DNA of 64,000 bases from a virus. This document shows positions 58,074-64,000 of this stretch, piece by piece. Every line of letters starts with the position of its first letter. Position 1 is the stretch's first letter. The stretch lies in IMG/VR virus record IMGVR_UViG_3300042566_001780, positions 62,001 to 126,000 of that record; one strand, written 5' to 3'. The notes under the pieces are model-generated. The model did no database searches, had not been told where the DNA came from, and was given only the letters and a program-made list of their open reading frames with translations. A program made the translations under genes and the position numbers.

Positions 58074-58496
58074 CGATTTTGGCCGTATTTCAATAGTTGG
58101 AGAAATTGTAATGACACGACGTCTTTTTACTTTAGGCGTCGTGTCATATTTATTTTCATACACTGTCCCAACGAGTCGAGTAATGAATGGAATTTCAAAC
58201 GTCTTGTAGATGTTTTTGGTGATTGGAGTAACTCCAAGTTTTGATAATTCAAAACTTAATGGATATGCCCCCTTTGAATCAATCAACCATTTTTTGGCAT
58301 ATTCCATAAACATCTGTAGATTCAGCCCCTCCTGAAGTGCATAGTCTAATACGTATGCACCGACTGAATCTGGTGTTACAATATCTACAATGACCAAATA
58401 GGATTCTTGTTTATGCTCTATCATTGAAAGCATATTCAAATTTGTGGAATCGTTAACTGGTTCTATAATTAATTTTGGTAATTTCTTTTTTGCCAT
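58062..58496 (-). CDS. Conserved hypothetical phage protein
   Basis: 144 residues. VGAYVLDYALQEGLNLQMF, YPLSFELSKLG, IYKTFEIPFITRLVG recall a family frequent in T4-like phages without known function. It is an isolated minus-strand gene with a late-box variant upstream, convergent with the nucleotidyltransferase (12-base overlap). Confidence 0.68.
   Translation of the reverse strand: MAKKKLPKLIIEPVNDSTNLNMLSMIEHKQESYLVIVDIVTPDSVGAYVLDYALQEGLNLQMFMEYAKKWLIDSKGAYPLSFELSKLGVTPITKNIYKTFEIPFITRLVGTVYENKYDTTPKVKRRRVITISPTIEIRPKSLRI
58111..58147 (+). terminator. Hairpin after plus-strand replication operon
   Basis: 11-base arms ATGACACGACG (58111-58121) and CGTCGTGTCAT (58137-58147), followed by ATTTATTTT. 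It lies within the 3' end of the convergent gene, so it also constrains that coding sequence. Confidence 0.65.
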
Positions 58497-58521
58497 AGTA
58501 TTCTGAATTCATAATCAGAAC

Positions 58522-58529
58522 CTATTTAA
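58522..58529 (-). promoter_or_regulatory. Late-promoter-like box TTAAATAG on minus strand
   Basis: 25 bases upstream of the start of the 58062-58496 gene; one mismatch to CTAAATAG. Confidence 0.5.
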
Positions 58530-58556
58530 CCTGATTTTTCGATCAAAAACAACCCC

Positions 58557-58958
58557 ATGATCAACGTGGAAAGTCTTAAGGAAGATCTTGCTCGAGAACT
58601 TCAGAATGTAGCCAATAAGCACGGGCTAACTCCAGGCCAATTGAAAATTGTTTACTCAGATGTAGATGTCAAAATTTCATTAGTGATGGTCGAGACTCAA
58701 GCACCGGACATTCAAGCGGAGTTTGTCAGAAATTTACGTAAAAATGGGCATTTTTACAATTTGACTCTCGATCATCTCAACCGTGATGTTATAATAGGTC
58801 TAAGCACTGCTACTTTTCAGGGTCTTCGTGGAAAGAAAGCCGTGCTTAAGCAATCTAGTGGAAAGCTGGTTTTCCATGATGCATCTATCATTTCTCAATT
58901 GTTGAAAATTTCAAATGAGCCAAAAGACTACTCCTCCGCAACGCCAAATTCTGACTGA
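58557..58958 (+). CDS. Hypothetical protein
   Basis: 133 residues, helical start then beta-rich. Overlaps the SprT-like gene by 44 bases. No family recognised. Confidence 0.6.
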   Translation: MINVESLKEDLARELQNVANKHGLTPGQLKIVYSDVDVKISLVMVETQAPDIQAEFVRNLRKNGHFYNLTLDHLNRDVIIGLSTATFQGLRGKKAVLKQSSGKLVFHDASIISQLLKISNEPKDYSSATPNSD

Positions 58959-59349
58959 CGAAATCAAAGAAAAAGTCAATGTTCGGGTGAAAGAACTTTT
59001 GGCCAAGGCAGCTGAGCTTTGGCCTGAGCACAAGGACCAGTTTGATGTTGTGCCAGTTGTTCGGTTTGACATCAAGTCGAAATTGGGTGGATTGGCTTAT
59101 TCTGGCGGCACTCTTGATTGGACCATTCGGCTCAATGTCATTCTTTGCTATGAGAATGAAGATCATTTCATTCAACAAACTGTTGGCCATGAAGTTGCTC
59201 ATTTGATCCAACGAAAAGTCTACGGGTTCACGAAGACTGTCATCATCAATGAAAAGCCCGTGACCAAAAAGGTTATGTCTCATGGTGTGGAATGGAAACA
59301 CGTCATGAGTGAACTTGGGTTGGCAGTTGAAAAAATTTCACTACTATAG
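58915..59349 (+). CDS. SprT-like zinc metalloprotease
   Basis: 144 residues. HEVAHLIQ (HExxH) and the downstream SHGVEWKHVM supply the three zinc-binding His and catalytic Glu of the SprT/Spartan family; LGGLAYSGGTLDWTIRLN precedes them. No C-terminal zinc ribbon. Spartan relatives degrade DNA-protein crosslinks; the phage role is unknown. It sits upstream of DNA ligase. Confidence 0.88.
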   Translation: MSQKTTPPQRQILTDEIKEKVNVRVKELLAKAAELWPEHKDQFDVVPVVRFDIKSKLGGLAYSGGTLDWTIRLNVILCYENEDHFIQQTVGHEVAHLIQRKVYGFTKTVIINEKPVTKKVMSHGVEWKHVMSELGLAVEKISLL

Positions 59350-59524
59350 TTTGAAATCTATTGAACAACCGAAGCGAAAGCGCCAAAAACGTGGTACAAT
59401 TATCACAGACCCGCTCAAGCTCGAGCAAATGTTGAAATCTATCAAGAATTCCTATCATCGACTTCCTGACGAAGCAAAGAAAGAGTTTGCAAGTTGGGTG
59501 GTTGAAGCCGATCAAATTATCTAA
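59327..59524 (+). CDS. Hypothetical basic protein, uncertain start
   Basis: About 65 residues. EQPKRKRQKRGTIITDP then helices (LKLEQMLKSIKNSYHRL). No ATG is available; TTG 59327 or GTG 59309 overlap the SprT end. It may be what is left of the zinc-ribbon tail region or a separate gene. TACAAT at 59395-59400 inside it could be an early promoter for the ligase. Confidence 0.5.
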   Translation: MKKFHYYSLKSIEQPKRKRQKRGTIITDPLKLEQMLKSIKNSYHRLPDEAKKEFASWVVEADQII

Positions 59525-59535
59525 GGATTATCAAA

Positions 59536-60891
59536 ATGTCTATTCAAAGTATTCAAAATTTTGTTGATGTCATCAAGGCTTGTGAGTCTGCAGGTGGTGC
59601 AGGTACCAAGGATATGATTAAACAAGCCATTCAAAAAATGGATGATGGTTGTCGTGTTTTGGTGAAATATGCAATGGATCCATTCCTCGTGTTTGGTGTA
59701 AAGAAATTTGATGATCCAGTTTCTTACAGCACAGAAAATACTTTGCACGTGACTGATGTCACTGAACTTCTGGACAAACTTGCATCTCGTCAATTGACCG
59801 GTAATGCAGCCCGTAACGCTGTTACTGAGTTGATGAGCATGTTTACTCAAGACACTGCTCAATACATTGCTCGAATTATTGGCAAAGATCTTCAAGCTGG
59901 TTTTTCTGCAGATACATACAACAAGGTCTGGAAGAAAGATCAAGTTCGCGTTTTTGATGTAATGCTTGCAGATAAATGCGAGACTGAAGAAGACTTTTCC
60001 GCCATCACTTTTCCTTGTATTTCGGACACCAAACTGGACGGAGAGAGAAATATTTGCTTCCAGTTGAAGGAAGAAAGCAACTTTGCCCCTGCTGGTTCTT
60101 CTTACCGTTCGCGAAGCGGCAAAGTTGCAGCCCATATGAATGGACTGTTTGATGAAGAACTTGCACGTATTCGTGAATATCTTGGATATGACTTTGTTCT
60201 GGATGGCGAACGCATGGCGTCTAACTATATTGAAACCATCAATGCTAAGAAGTCTGGTGTTGAAGGTGAAGAAGGCAAAAAGAATATGCGATTTCATGCA
60301 TTCTTCATTATGCCACTCACTGATTGGATGAATCAAAGTTGTCCTATCACCATGGAAGAAAATCGCCAAAATCTGCAAAAGATTCTTATGGAATGTGATT
60401 GCAAAAAGATCATCCTGTCTGATGCTATCATTGTCCGTGATTATGCCCACATGCTCGAGCATCTTGATGTAGTGACTACTCCTGGATATGACGGAATGCC
60501 TAATGGACAAGAGGGCCTTATTCTGAAACGTCCTGATGCTACATATCGTTGGGATCGTTCTCTTGATTGGTGCAAAGTCAAGAAGTTCTTTGATGCCGAT
60601 GCCCGCATTGTTAGTTGGGAATATGGCAAGAAGCGTCTTGCAAATACAATGGGGCGGGTGAATACTGTTGGCTTCCTTGAAGATGGCACCCGTTTTGAAG
60701 TCGCTGTCGGTTCTGGGTGGACTGACGAAATGCGAAAAGATGTGATGGAAAACTGGGATACCAAATGGAAAGATGCCACCATTACTATCAAGTACCAAGA
60801 AGTCTCCAAAAGCAAGAATAAAGAAGTTTGCTCGCTGCGGTTTCCTACTTTCTTCCGTGGTCCTCGCGACGACAAGTTCATTGAAATCTGA
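59536..60891 (+). CDS. 30: ATP-dependent DNA ligase gp30
   Basis: 451 residues (T4: 487). N-terminal helical domain ~1-140; adenylation motif I DTKLDGER (the Lys receives AMP), SRSGK (motif III), ERM, EGLILKRPDATY (IV), WCKVKKFFD (V) and an OB-fold to the end. It seals nicks in replication and recombination. Confidence 0.95.
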   Translation: MSIQSIQNFVDVIKACESAGGAGTKDMIKQAIQKMDDGCRVLVKYAMDPFLVFGVKKFDDPVSYSTENTLHVTDVTELLDKLASRQLTGNAARNAVTELMSMFTQDTAQYIARIIGKDLQAGFSADTYNKVWKKDQVRVFDVMLADKCETEEDFSAITFPCISDTKLDGERNICFQLKEESNFAPAGSSYRSRSGKVAAHMNGLFDEELARIREYLGYDFVLDGERMASNYIETINAKKSGVEGEEGKKNMRFHAFFIMPLTDWMNQSCPITMEENRQNLQKILMECDCKKIILSDAIIVRDYAHMLEHLDVVTTPGYDGMPNGQEGLILKRPDATYRWDRSLDWCKVKKFFDADARIVSWEYGKKRLANTMGRVNTVGFLEDGTRFEVAVGSGWTDEMRKDVMENWDTKWKDATITIKYQEVSKSKNKEVCSLRFPTFFRGPRDDKFIEI

Positions 60892-60893
60892 TC

Positions 60894-61175
60894 ATGGAAC
60901 CAATCAAAGCTGGCGATCTTTGTGAAGTCATTTCTGGACTAGGTCGACACAAGAGCCCTAATCTTGGTCTTTTTGTGAAAGCCATTTCAACTGTTGGTGA
61001 TCATTCACTATATGGAAGAGTGTGGCGTTGTGAAGGACCACATGTGCAGCAATTGACAGACACTGGTACTTATCAGGTGACTGGTTGGGCAGATTTCCCA
61101 GTCACTTGGCTGCGCAAAATCAAGCCTGATGAAAATGTTGGTGTGAAAGACGAAAAACTTGAGAATTCAGTGTAG
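60894..61175 (+). CDS. Conserved hypothetical phage protein
   Basis: 93 residues, beta-rich: KAGDLCEVISGLGRHKSPNLG, RVWRCEGPHV, ADFPVTWLRKI. SH3-like by pattern, known from many phages, function unknown. Two bases after the ligase stop. Confidence 0.68.
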   Translation: MEPIKAGDLCEVISGLGRHKSPNLGLFVKAISTVGDHSLYGRVWRCEGPHVQQLTDTGTYQVTGWADFPVTWLRKIKPDENVGVKDEKLENSV

Positions 61176-61178
61176 AAT
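61173..61178 (+). promoter_or_regulatory. Putative early promoter TGTAGAAT
   Basis: Extended -10 in AGTGTAGAATAGATACATG; only 7 bases before ATG 61185, so nearly leaderless. Matches the set at 856, 26835 and 30013. Confidence 0.35.
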
Positions 61179-61184
61179 AGATAC

Positions 61185-61376
61185 ATGAACAAAATCATGT
61201 CTTTCATTGAAGAATGGTGGATGATTCCTCCTATTATTTTCGTCATTCTTCAACTCTTCATCACTGTCCCTCAAGCTGTGTTGATGATCGCGGGATTGAT
61301 TGGATTTGCGATTGCACTCGCAATCATTGTAGCTATGATGATTACCATCAAATGGCTACTTAGCAAATGCTTTTAG
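61185..61376 (+). CDS. Small membrane protein
   Basis: 63 residues, with two hydrophobic segments (~12-30, 31-58) and a short positive end. Overlaps convergently with the minus-strand gene ending at 61356. Confidence 0.65.
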   Translation: MNKIMSFIEEWWMIPPIIFVILQLFITVPQAVLMIAGLIGFAIALAIIVAMMITIKWLLSKCF

Positions 61377-61745
61377 CCGCAGATAGAGCAATAATGCAAA
61401 ACATCTTGCATGCTGTTCAGAGAAAAATTCAGGAGTGTGAACTGATTTTTCTCCTACCTTAAAAGCAGAAATCCAACCGGTTTGGTTAACCGATAAACTG
61501 AAGGGAGCATAGTTTATTAGGCTTAATTTGTAGTCTTGCTCAAGCCGACTGATAGCATTTAAATCAGTAGTGTAGTTTTCATTACTAGATCTAAATGCAA
61601 AAGTGCGGAAGAATTCATTTAGCGAATTCTTCCGCATTGCTGTTTCCCATTCGCTAACAAGATAGTCTACAGATTCTATGAGCAAAGAATTCCATTCTTG
61701 CTCAGGATTTCTTCGGCGATCTGATAGATGAATGACATTGCTCAT
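61356..61745 (-). CDS. Hypothetical protein
   Basis: 129 residues. ATG 61745 is two bases after the phosphoesterase stop. LSDRRRNPEQEWNSLLI start; C-terminal helix with ARCFALLLYLRL. No family recognised. Confidence 0.62.
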   Translation of the reverse strand: MSNVIHLSDRRRNPEQEWNSLLIESVDYLVSEWETAMRKNSLNEFFRTFAFRSSNENYTTDLNAISRLEQDYKLSLINYAPFSLSVNQTGWISAFKVGEKSVHTPEFFSEQHARCFALLLYLRLKAFAK

Positions 61746-61747
61746 AA

Positions 61748-62545
61748 TCAAACATTGACAAATTTAGGTGACAAATGGTACTGATTGAAATCAGTATTCC
61801 ATTCAGAACGATATCCACAAGGGTTGCAAATGACTCTAGTACCATGCACTACTTGATCCACAGTATCATGCGTATGTCCAAAAACCCAAAGATCAGGTTT
61901 CATTTCAAGCAAGTGATCACACGGGCTCGCAAACCCTCCATCGATTTCATTACCAAATCGGGGGTGACAAAGACTCACAGATGGCATGTGGTGAGTGATG
62001 ACTATAGTCTTCTTATCCTTTGCTTTTAGATCGTTCCCCAAAAGACCTGACATTCTCTTAAATTCTTCAATCATAAAGTGAATAGAGAATTTTTGATCAT
62101 CAACGCGAATCAACCTGAAATCATTCAGTGCCCGCGACACCATAATTTGCTCAAGTGGAGTACTTCCTCCATATGACCACAGCGTAGTTATCAGAAAGTC
62201 AACATCTTCAAAGGTATATTTCAGATAACCCAAGGCCTCCTCAGAGTAAGGAGTTACGGTGTTTGAAAGGGTATTATCAAAGCTTGCAAAAATACCATTC
62301 AGCTCATGATAATCATGGCGATAGTACTCATGGTTGCCAGGTACAAAAATGACTTTCTTAAACCGACGCTCTGCTTGCTCAAGAAAATCGTGAAGCAAAT
62401 CTACATCTGAGCAAATATCACCTGCTAAAATTAGGACAGACTCTTTGTCTTTTTCTTCAAGCGGCAGAAATCTTTCCACGAGAAGAGGAATTGGCATAGA
62501 AGAAAAACCTTCAAGATGAAGGTCTGATGCTACTCGTAGTTTCAT
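61748..62545 (-). CDS. Calcineurin-like metallophosphoesterase
   Basis: 265 residues. All metal-binding motifs are present: SDLHLE (DxH), LAGDICSD (GD), VPGNHEYY (GNHE), ITHHMP (H) and FGHTHD (GHxH). Substrate may be nucleotide, nucleic acid or protein phosphate. Middle gene of a three-gene minus operon. Confidence 0.9.
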   Translation of the reverse strand: MKLRVASDLHLEGFSSMPIPLLVERFLPLEEKDKESVLILAGDICSDVDLLHDFLEQAERRFKKVIFVPGNHEYYRHDYHELNGIFASFDNTLSNTVTPYSEEALGYLKYTFEDVDFLITTLWSYGGSTPLEQIMVSRALNDFRLIRVDDQKFSIHFMIEEFKRMSGLLGNDLKAKDKKTIVITHHMPSVSLCHPRFGNEIDGGFASPCDHLLEMKPDLWVFGHTHDTVDQVVHGTRVICNPCGYRSEWNTDFNQYHLSPKFVNV

Positions 62546-62546
62546 T

Positions 62547-62708
62547 TCAATCGTCTCTTTTTGAAAGATCTGTCCAAGATTTGAACTTTTGTTTTAATTC
62601 CAAGAAAACACCTGGCTCATTTAGCCTTGGGAACATAGCAAGAATAGCTAGACCTATACGCCTAGCTAAGATTTTTCTCTTTGAGTCTTCGAAGTCATAG
62701 ATGGCCAT
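62547..62708 (-). CDS. Short hypothetical protein
   Basis: 53 residues: MAIYDFEDSKRKILARR, then ILAMFPRLNEPGVFLELKQK. It starts 25 bases after a minus late box and ends one base before the phosphoesterase ATG, consistent with a real first gene of the operon. Confidence 0.65.
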   Translation of the reverse strand: MAIYDFEDSKRKILARRIGLAILAMFPRLNEPGVFLELKQKFKSWTDLSKRDD

Positions 62709-62732
62709 GAAGTTTGATTCTAACTTATCTGT

Positions 62733-62740
62733 CTATTTAG
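62733..62740 (-). promoter_or_regulatory. Late-promoter-like box on minus strand
   Basis: CTATTTAG on plus; drives the 62708 to 61356 operon. Confidence 0.65.
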
Positions 62741-62766
62741 GTGTTACATGCTGATACCACTTTGTT

Positions 62767-62796
62767 TTGGTTCAGACCCTAAGATTGTTATATAAT
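62767..62796 (+). promoter_or_regulatory. Putative sigma70-type early promoter
   Basis: TTGGTT (62767-62772), 18-base spacer, TATAAT (62791-62796). The leader has 8-base complementary arms ATACACTA (62803-62810) and TAGTGTAT (62827-62834). Confidence 0.6.
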
Positions 62797-62870
62797 TCAT
62801 TCATACACTAAAACAAACAAGTTATCTAGTGTATGAAACCTCAACTTTTTAACTTTTGGAAATTTTGAAA

Positions 62871-63371
62871 ATGACCACTACCTTTGAAGCCGCGCTGAAG
62901 CAAGCTGGTGTTAGCGTTCCCTCTCAACAAGAACGTGTGTGGCGTGTGATTAAGGATCATCCTGGTATCACGGCAAAGCGCATTTCGTCCATCACCAACA
63001 TTGATCAGGCGCAAGTCAGTTCTTACTGCTCTCTCATGCTGGCACGAAAAATGCTGGAAGTGGCTTATATCCCCATGCACCTGCGGTTGGGTCGTGGTCA
63101 CGGTATCAAAAATGTGTCTACTTTCAAGGTGACTCAGCAACAATACGAAGTTCTGCCCAAAGTTGAAGCAGAAAAGGAAGTGGTCAAGGGTAAGGGCCAA
63201 TGCTCTGAAGTGAAAATCATTCACCCCACGACCCCCGTTGAACAGCAAAAGGCCCCGCAGATTGCAAAGCGCGAATCTGAAGAACATTGGAAAGCTGATG
63301 TTGAATCCATGACGGTGGCAGAAGCTCGTGCTCTCTACAACGTGCTCCACAAAATGTTCGGCGCAAACTAA
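62871..63371 (+). CDS. Winged-helix-like DNA-binding protein
   Basis: 166 residues. ERVWRVIKDHPGITAKRIS, ITNIDQAQVSSYCSLMLARKMLEV fits a winged-helix: 'pgiTaxxIaxxtxixxxxVsxxlxxLxxxgll'. A basic linker and helical C-terminus follow. Plausible transcription regulator of phage or host genes, made early. Leader hairpin and a 32-bp palindrome bracket the gene. Confidence 0.68.
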   Translation: MTTTFEAALKQAGVSVPSQQERVWRVIKDHPGITAKRISSITNIDQAQVSSYCSLMLARKMLEVAYIPMHLRLGRGHGIKNVSTFKVTQQQYEVLPKVEAEKEVVKGKGQCSEVKIIHPTTPVEQQKAPQIAKRESEEHWKADVESMTVAEARALYNVLHKMFGAN

Positions 63372-63378
63372 TTCTTTC

Positions 63379-63410
63379 TTCTCCTGCTATTTTGCAAAAT
63401 AGCAGGAGAA
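63379..63410. repeat. 32-bp perfect palindrome
   Basis: Arms TTCTCCTGCTATTTTG and its exact complement with no spacer. It lacks a T-run on the plus side (AGTTGACAAA follows), so it is a strong RNA hairpin or operator more than a typical terminator. TTGACA (63413-63418) follows immediately. Confidence 0.8.
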
Positions 63411-63477
63411 AGTTGACAAAAATGATTTAAAATTCAACCTAGATCATTTCTCTCAATTCAATTTAGGAAACTACATC

Positions 63478-64000
63478 ATGGACATCGATCGCAAACTTGC
63501 CACTCTTCGCATTATTGACGACATTATTCCAATTGAAAAAGCTGACGCTATTGAATGCGCGGTTATCGGTGGTTGGAAAGTGGTTGTGAAGAAAAACACA
63601 TTCAAACCTGGTGACACCGCGCTTTACATTGAAATTGATGCATTCCTTCCTGAAGGAAATCCCGCTTGGCAGTTTCTTGTTGACAAGCAATCTCGCATTT
63701 TCAATGGTGTTAAGGGACATCAACTCCGCACCATTCGGCTGCGCGGTCAAATTTCTCAAGGCCTCATCCTACCTATTCATGAAATTAAGGAAGTTCAAGC
63801 AACCATTGACTTTGAAACTAATAGTGAAAAGTTGTTTGAAATGGACTTTGGACCAGTACTTGGCATTACCAAGTATGAAGCACCACTTCCGGCTGCATTG
63901 AGCGGTAAAGCTCTGGGCTTGTTCCCATCTTACATTCGTAAGACTGATGAGCCACGGTGCCAAAACATGGTTGGCGATATTTTTGGCTATGACCATCAAG
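63478..64000 (+). CDS. RNA ligase, DraRnl-type, truncated by window end
   Basis: At least 174 residues, open to the window edge. The N-terminal OB-like module (LATLRIIDDIIPIEKADAI, GWKVVVKKNTFKPGD, YIEIDAFLP, QLRTIRLRGQISQGL) is the one preceding the adenylation domain in Deinococcus-type RNA ligases. The catalytic KxDG would lie beyond 64000. TAGGAAA precedes ATG 63478. Likely partner of HD-Pnk (28644) in RNA repair. Confidence 0.85.
   Translation, partial: MDIDRKLATLRIIDDIIPIEKADAIECAVIGGWKVVVKKNTFKPGDTALYIEIDAFLPEGNPAWQFLVDKQSRIFNGVKGHQLRTIRLRGQISQGLILPIHEIKEVQATIDFETNSEKLFEMDFGPVLGITKYEAPLPAALSGKALGLFPSYIRKTDEPRCQNMVGDIFGYDHQ

Noticed and set aside
59521-60798. 425-codon open frame on the minus strand opposite DNA ligase
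   Set aside because: It mirrors the ligase reading frame, has no ribosome site, and its translation looks like an antisense shadow (rich in His/Ile/Phe/Asn without motifs).
63413-63433. TTGACA ... TAAAAT as a promoter for the RNA ligase
   Set aside because: Spacing of 9 bases is far too short for a sigma70 promoter; no better -10 is seen at 16-18 bases.
1-64000. tRNA genes, CRISPR arrays, insertion sequences, integrase/att sites
   Set aside because: Looked for T-loop GTTCGA sequences in cloverleaf context, regular spaced repeats, and transposase/recombinase motifs on both strands by eye; nothing convincing. The mobile elements seen are homing endonucleases and inteins.

Overview
The window is part of a T4-like myovirus genome infecting a Gram-negative host. 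The evidence is a nearly full set of T4-type landmark genes: portal gp20, prohead protease gp21, scaffold gp22, major capsid gp23, large terminase gp17, ssDNA-binding gp32, UvsX, UvsY, UvsW, NrdA/NrdB, clamp loader gp44/gp62 and DNA ligase gp30. Short AT-rich late-promoter-like boxes (CTAAATAG or TATAAATA) stand in front of many of them. Genes are tightly packed, often with ATGA start/stop overlaps. I found no tRNA, CRISPR array or integrase. The host genus cannot be read from the sequence.

Layout: 0-2.1 kb has an Hjc-like nuclease and a protein with polymerase-like motifs. 2.1-11.4 kb is the tail/head block: a gp26/gp51-like baseplate factor with a possible -1 frameshift site, a tape-measure-like protein, then gp20-gp21-gp22-gp23. 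11.4-22 kb is accessory: a GIY-YIG homing endonuclease, four leucine-rich-repeat-like paralogues, small structural-type proteins, a lipase-like hydrolase, a frameshifted lipoprotein and a Vsr-like homing endonuclease. 22.1-25.8 kb is the terminase, broken into three ORFs by two split inteins with an endonuclease gene inside the first. 25.7-38.1 kb holds some 40 small, mostly unknown genes, including a large paralogous family and an HD-Pnk end-healing enzyme. 38.3-49 kb is replication, recombination and nucleotide metabolism: gp32, a split-intein uvsX with its own endonuclease, uvsY, uvsW, nrdA (mini-intein), nrdB and glutaredoxin. 49-51 kb has lysis genes. 51-64 kb has dCMP deaminase, two separated DnaE-like fragments, clamp loader, SprT-like protease, DNA ligase, a phosphoesterase and, running off the end, a DraRnl-type RNA ligase.

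The most striking system is the intein cluster. Four intein insertions lie in three essential genes. Three are split, so functional terminase would need two trans-splicing events and UvsX one. The uvsX endonuclease lies behind a hairpin that contains both a late promoter and its ribosome binding site, an arrangement like that of the T4 intron endonuclease I-TevI. Other notable points are the pair of DnaE-like palm fragments flanking the clamp loader, the HD-Pnk plus RNA ligase repair pair, and the expanded small-protein and LRR families.
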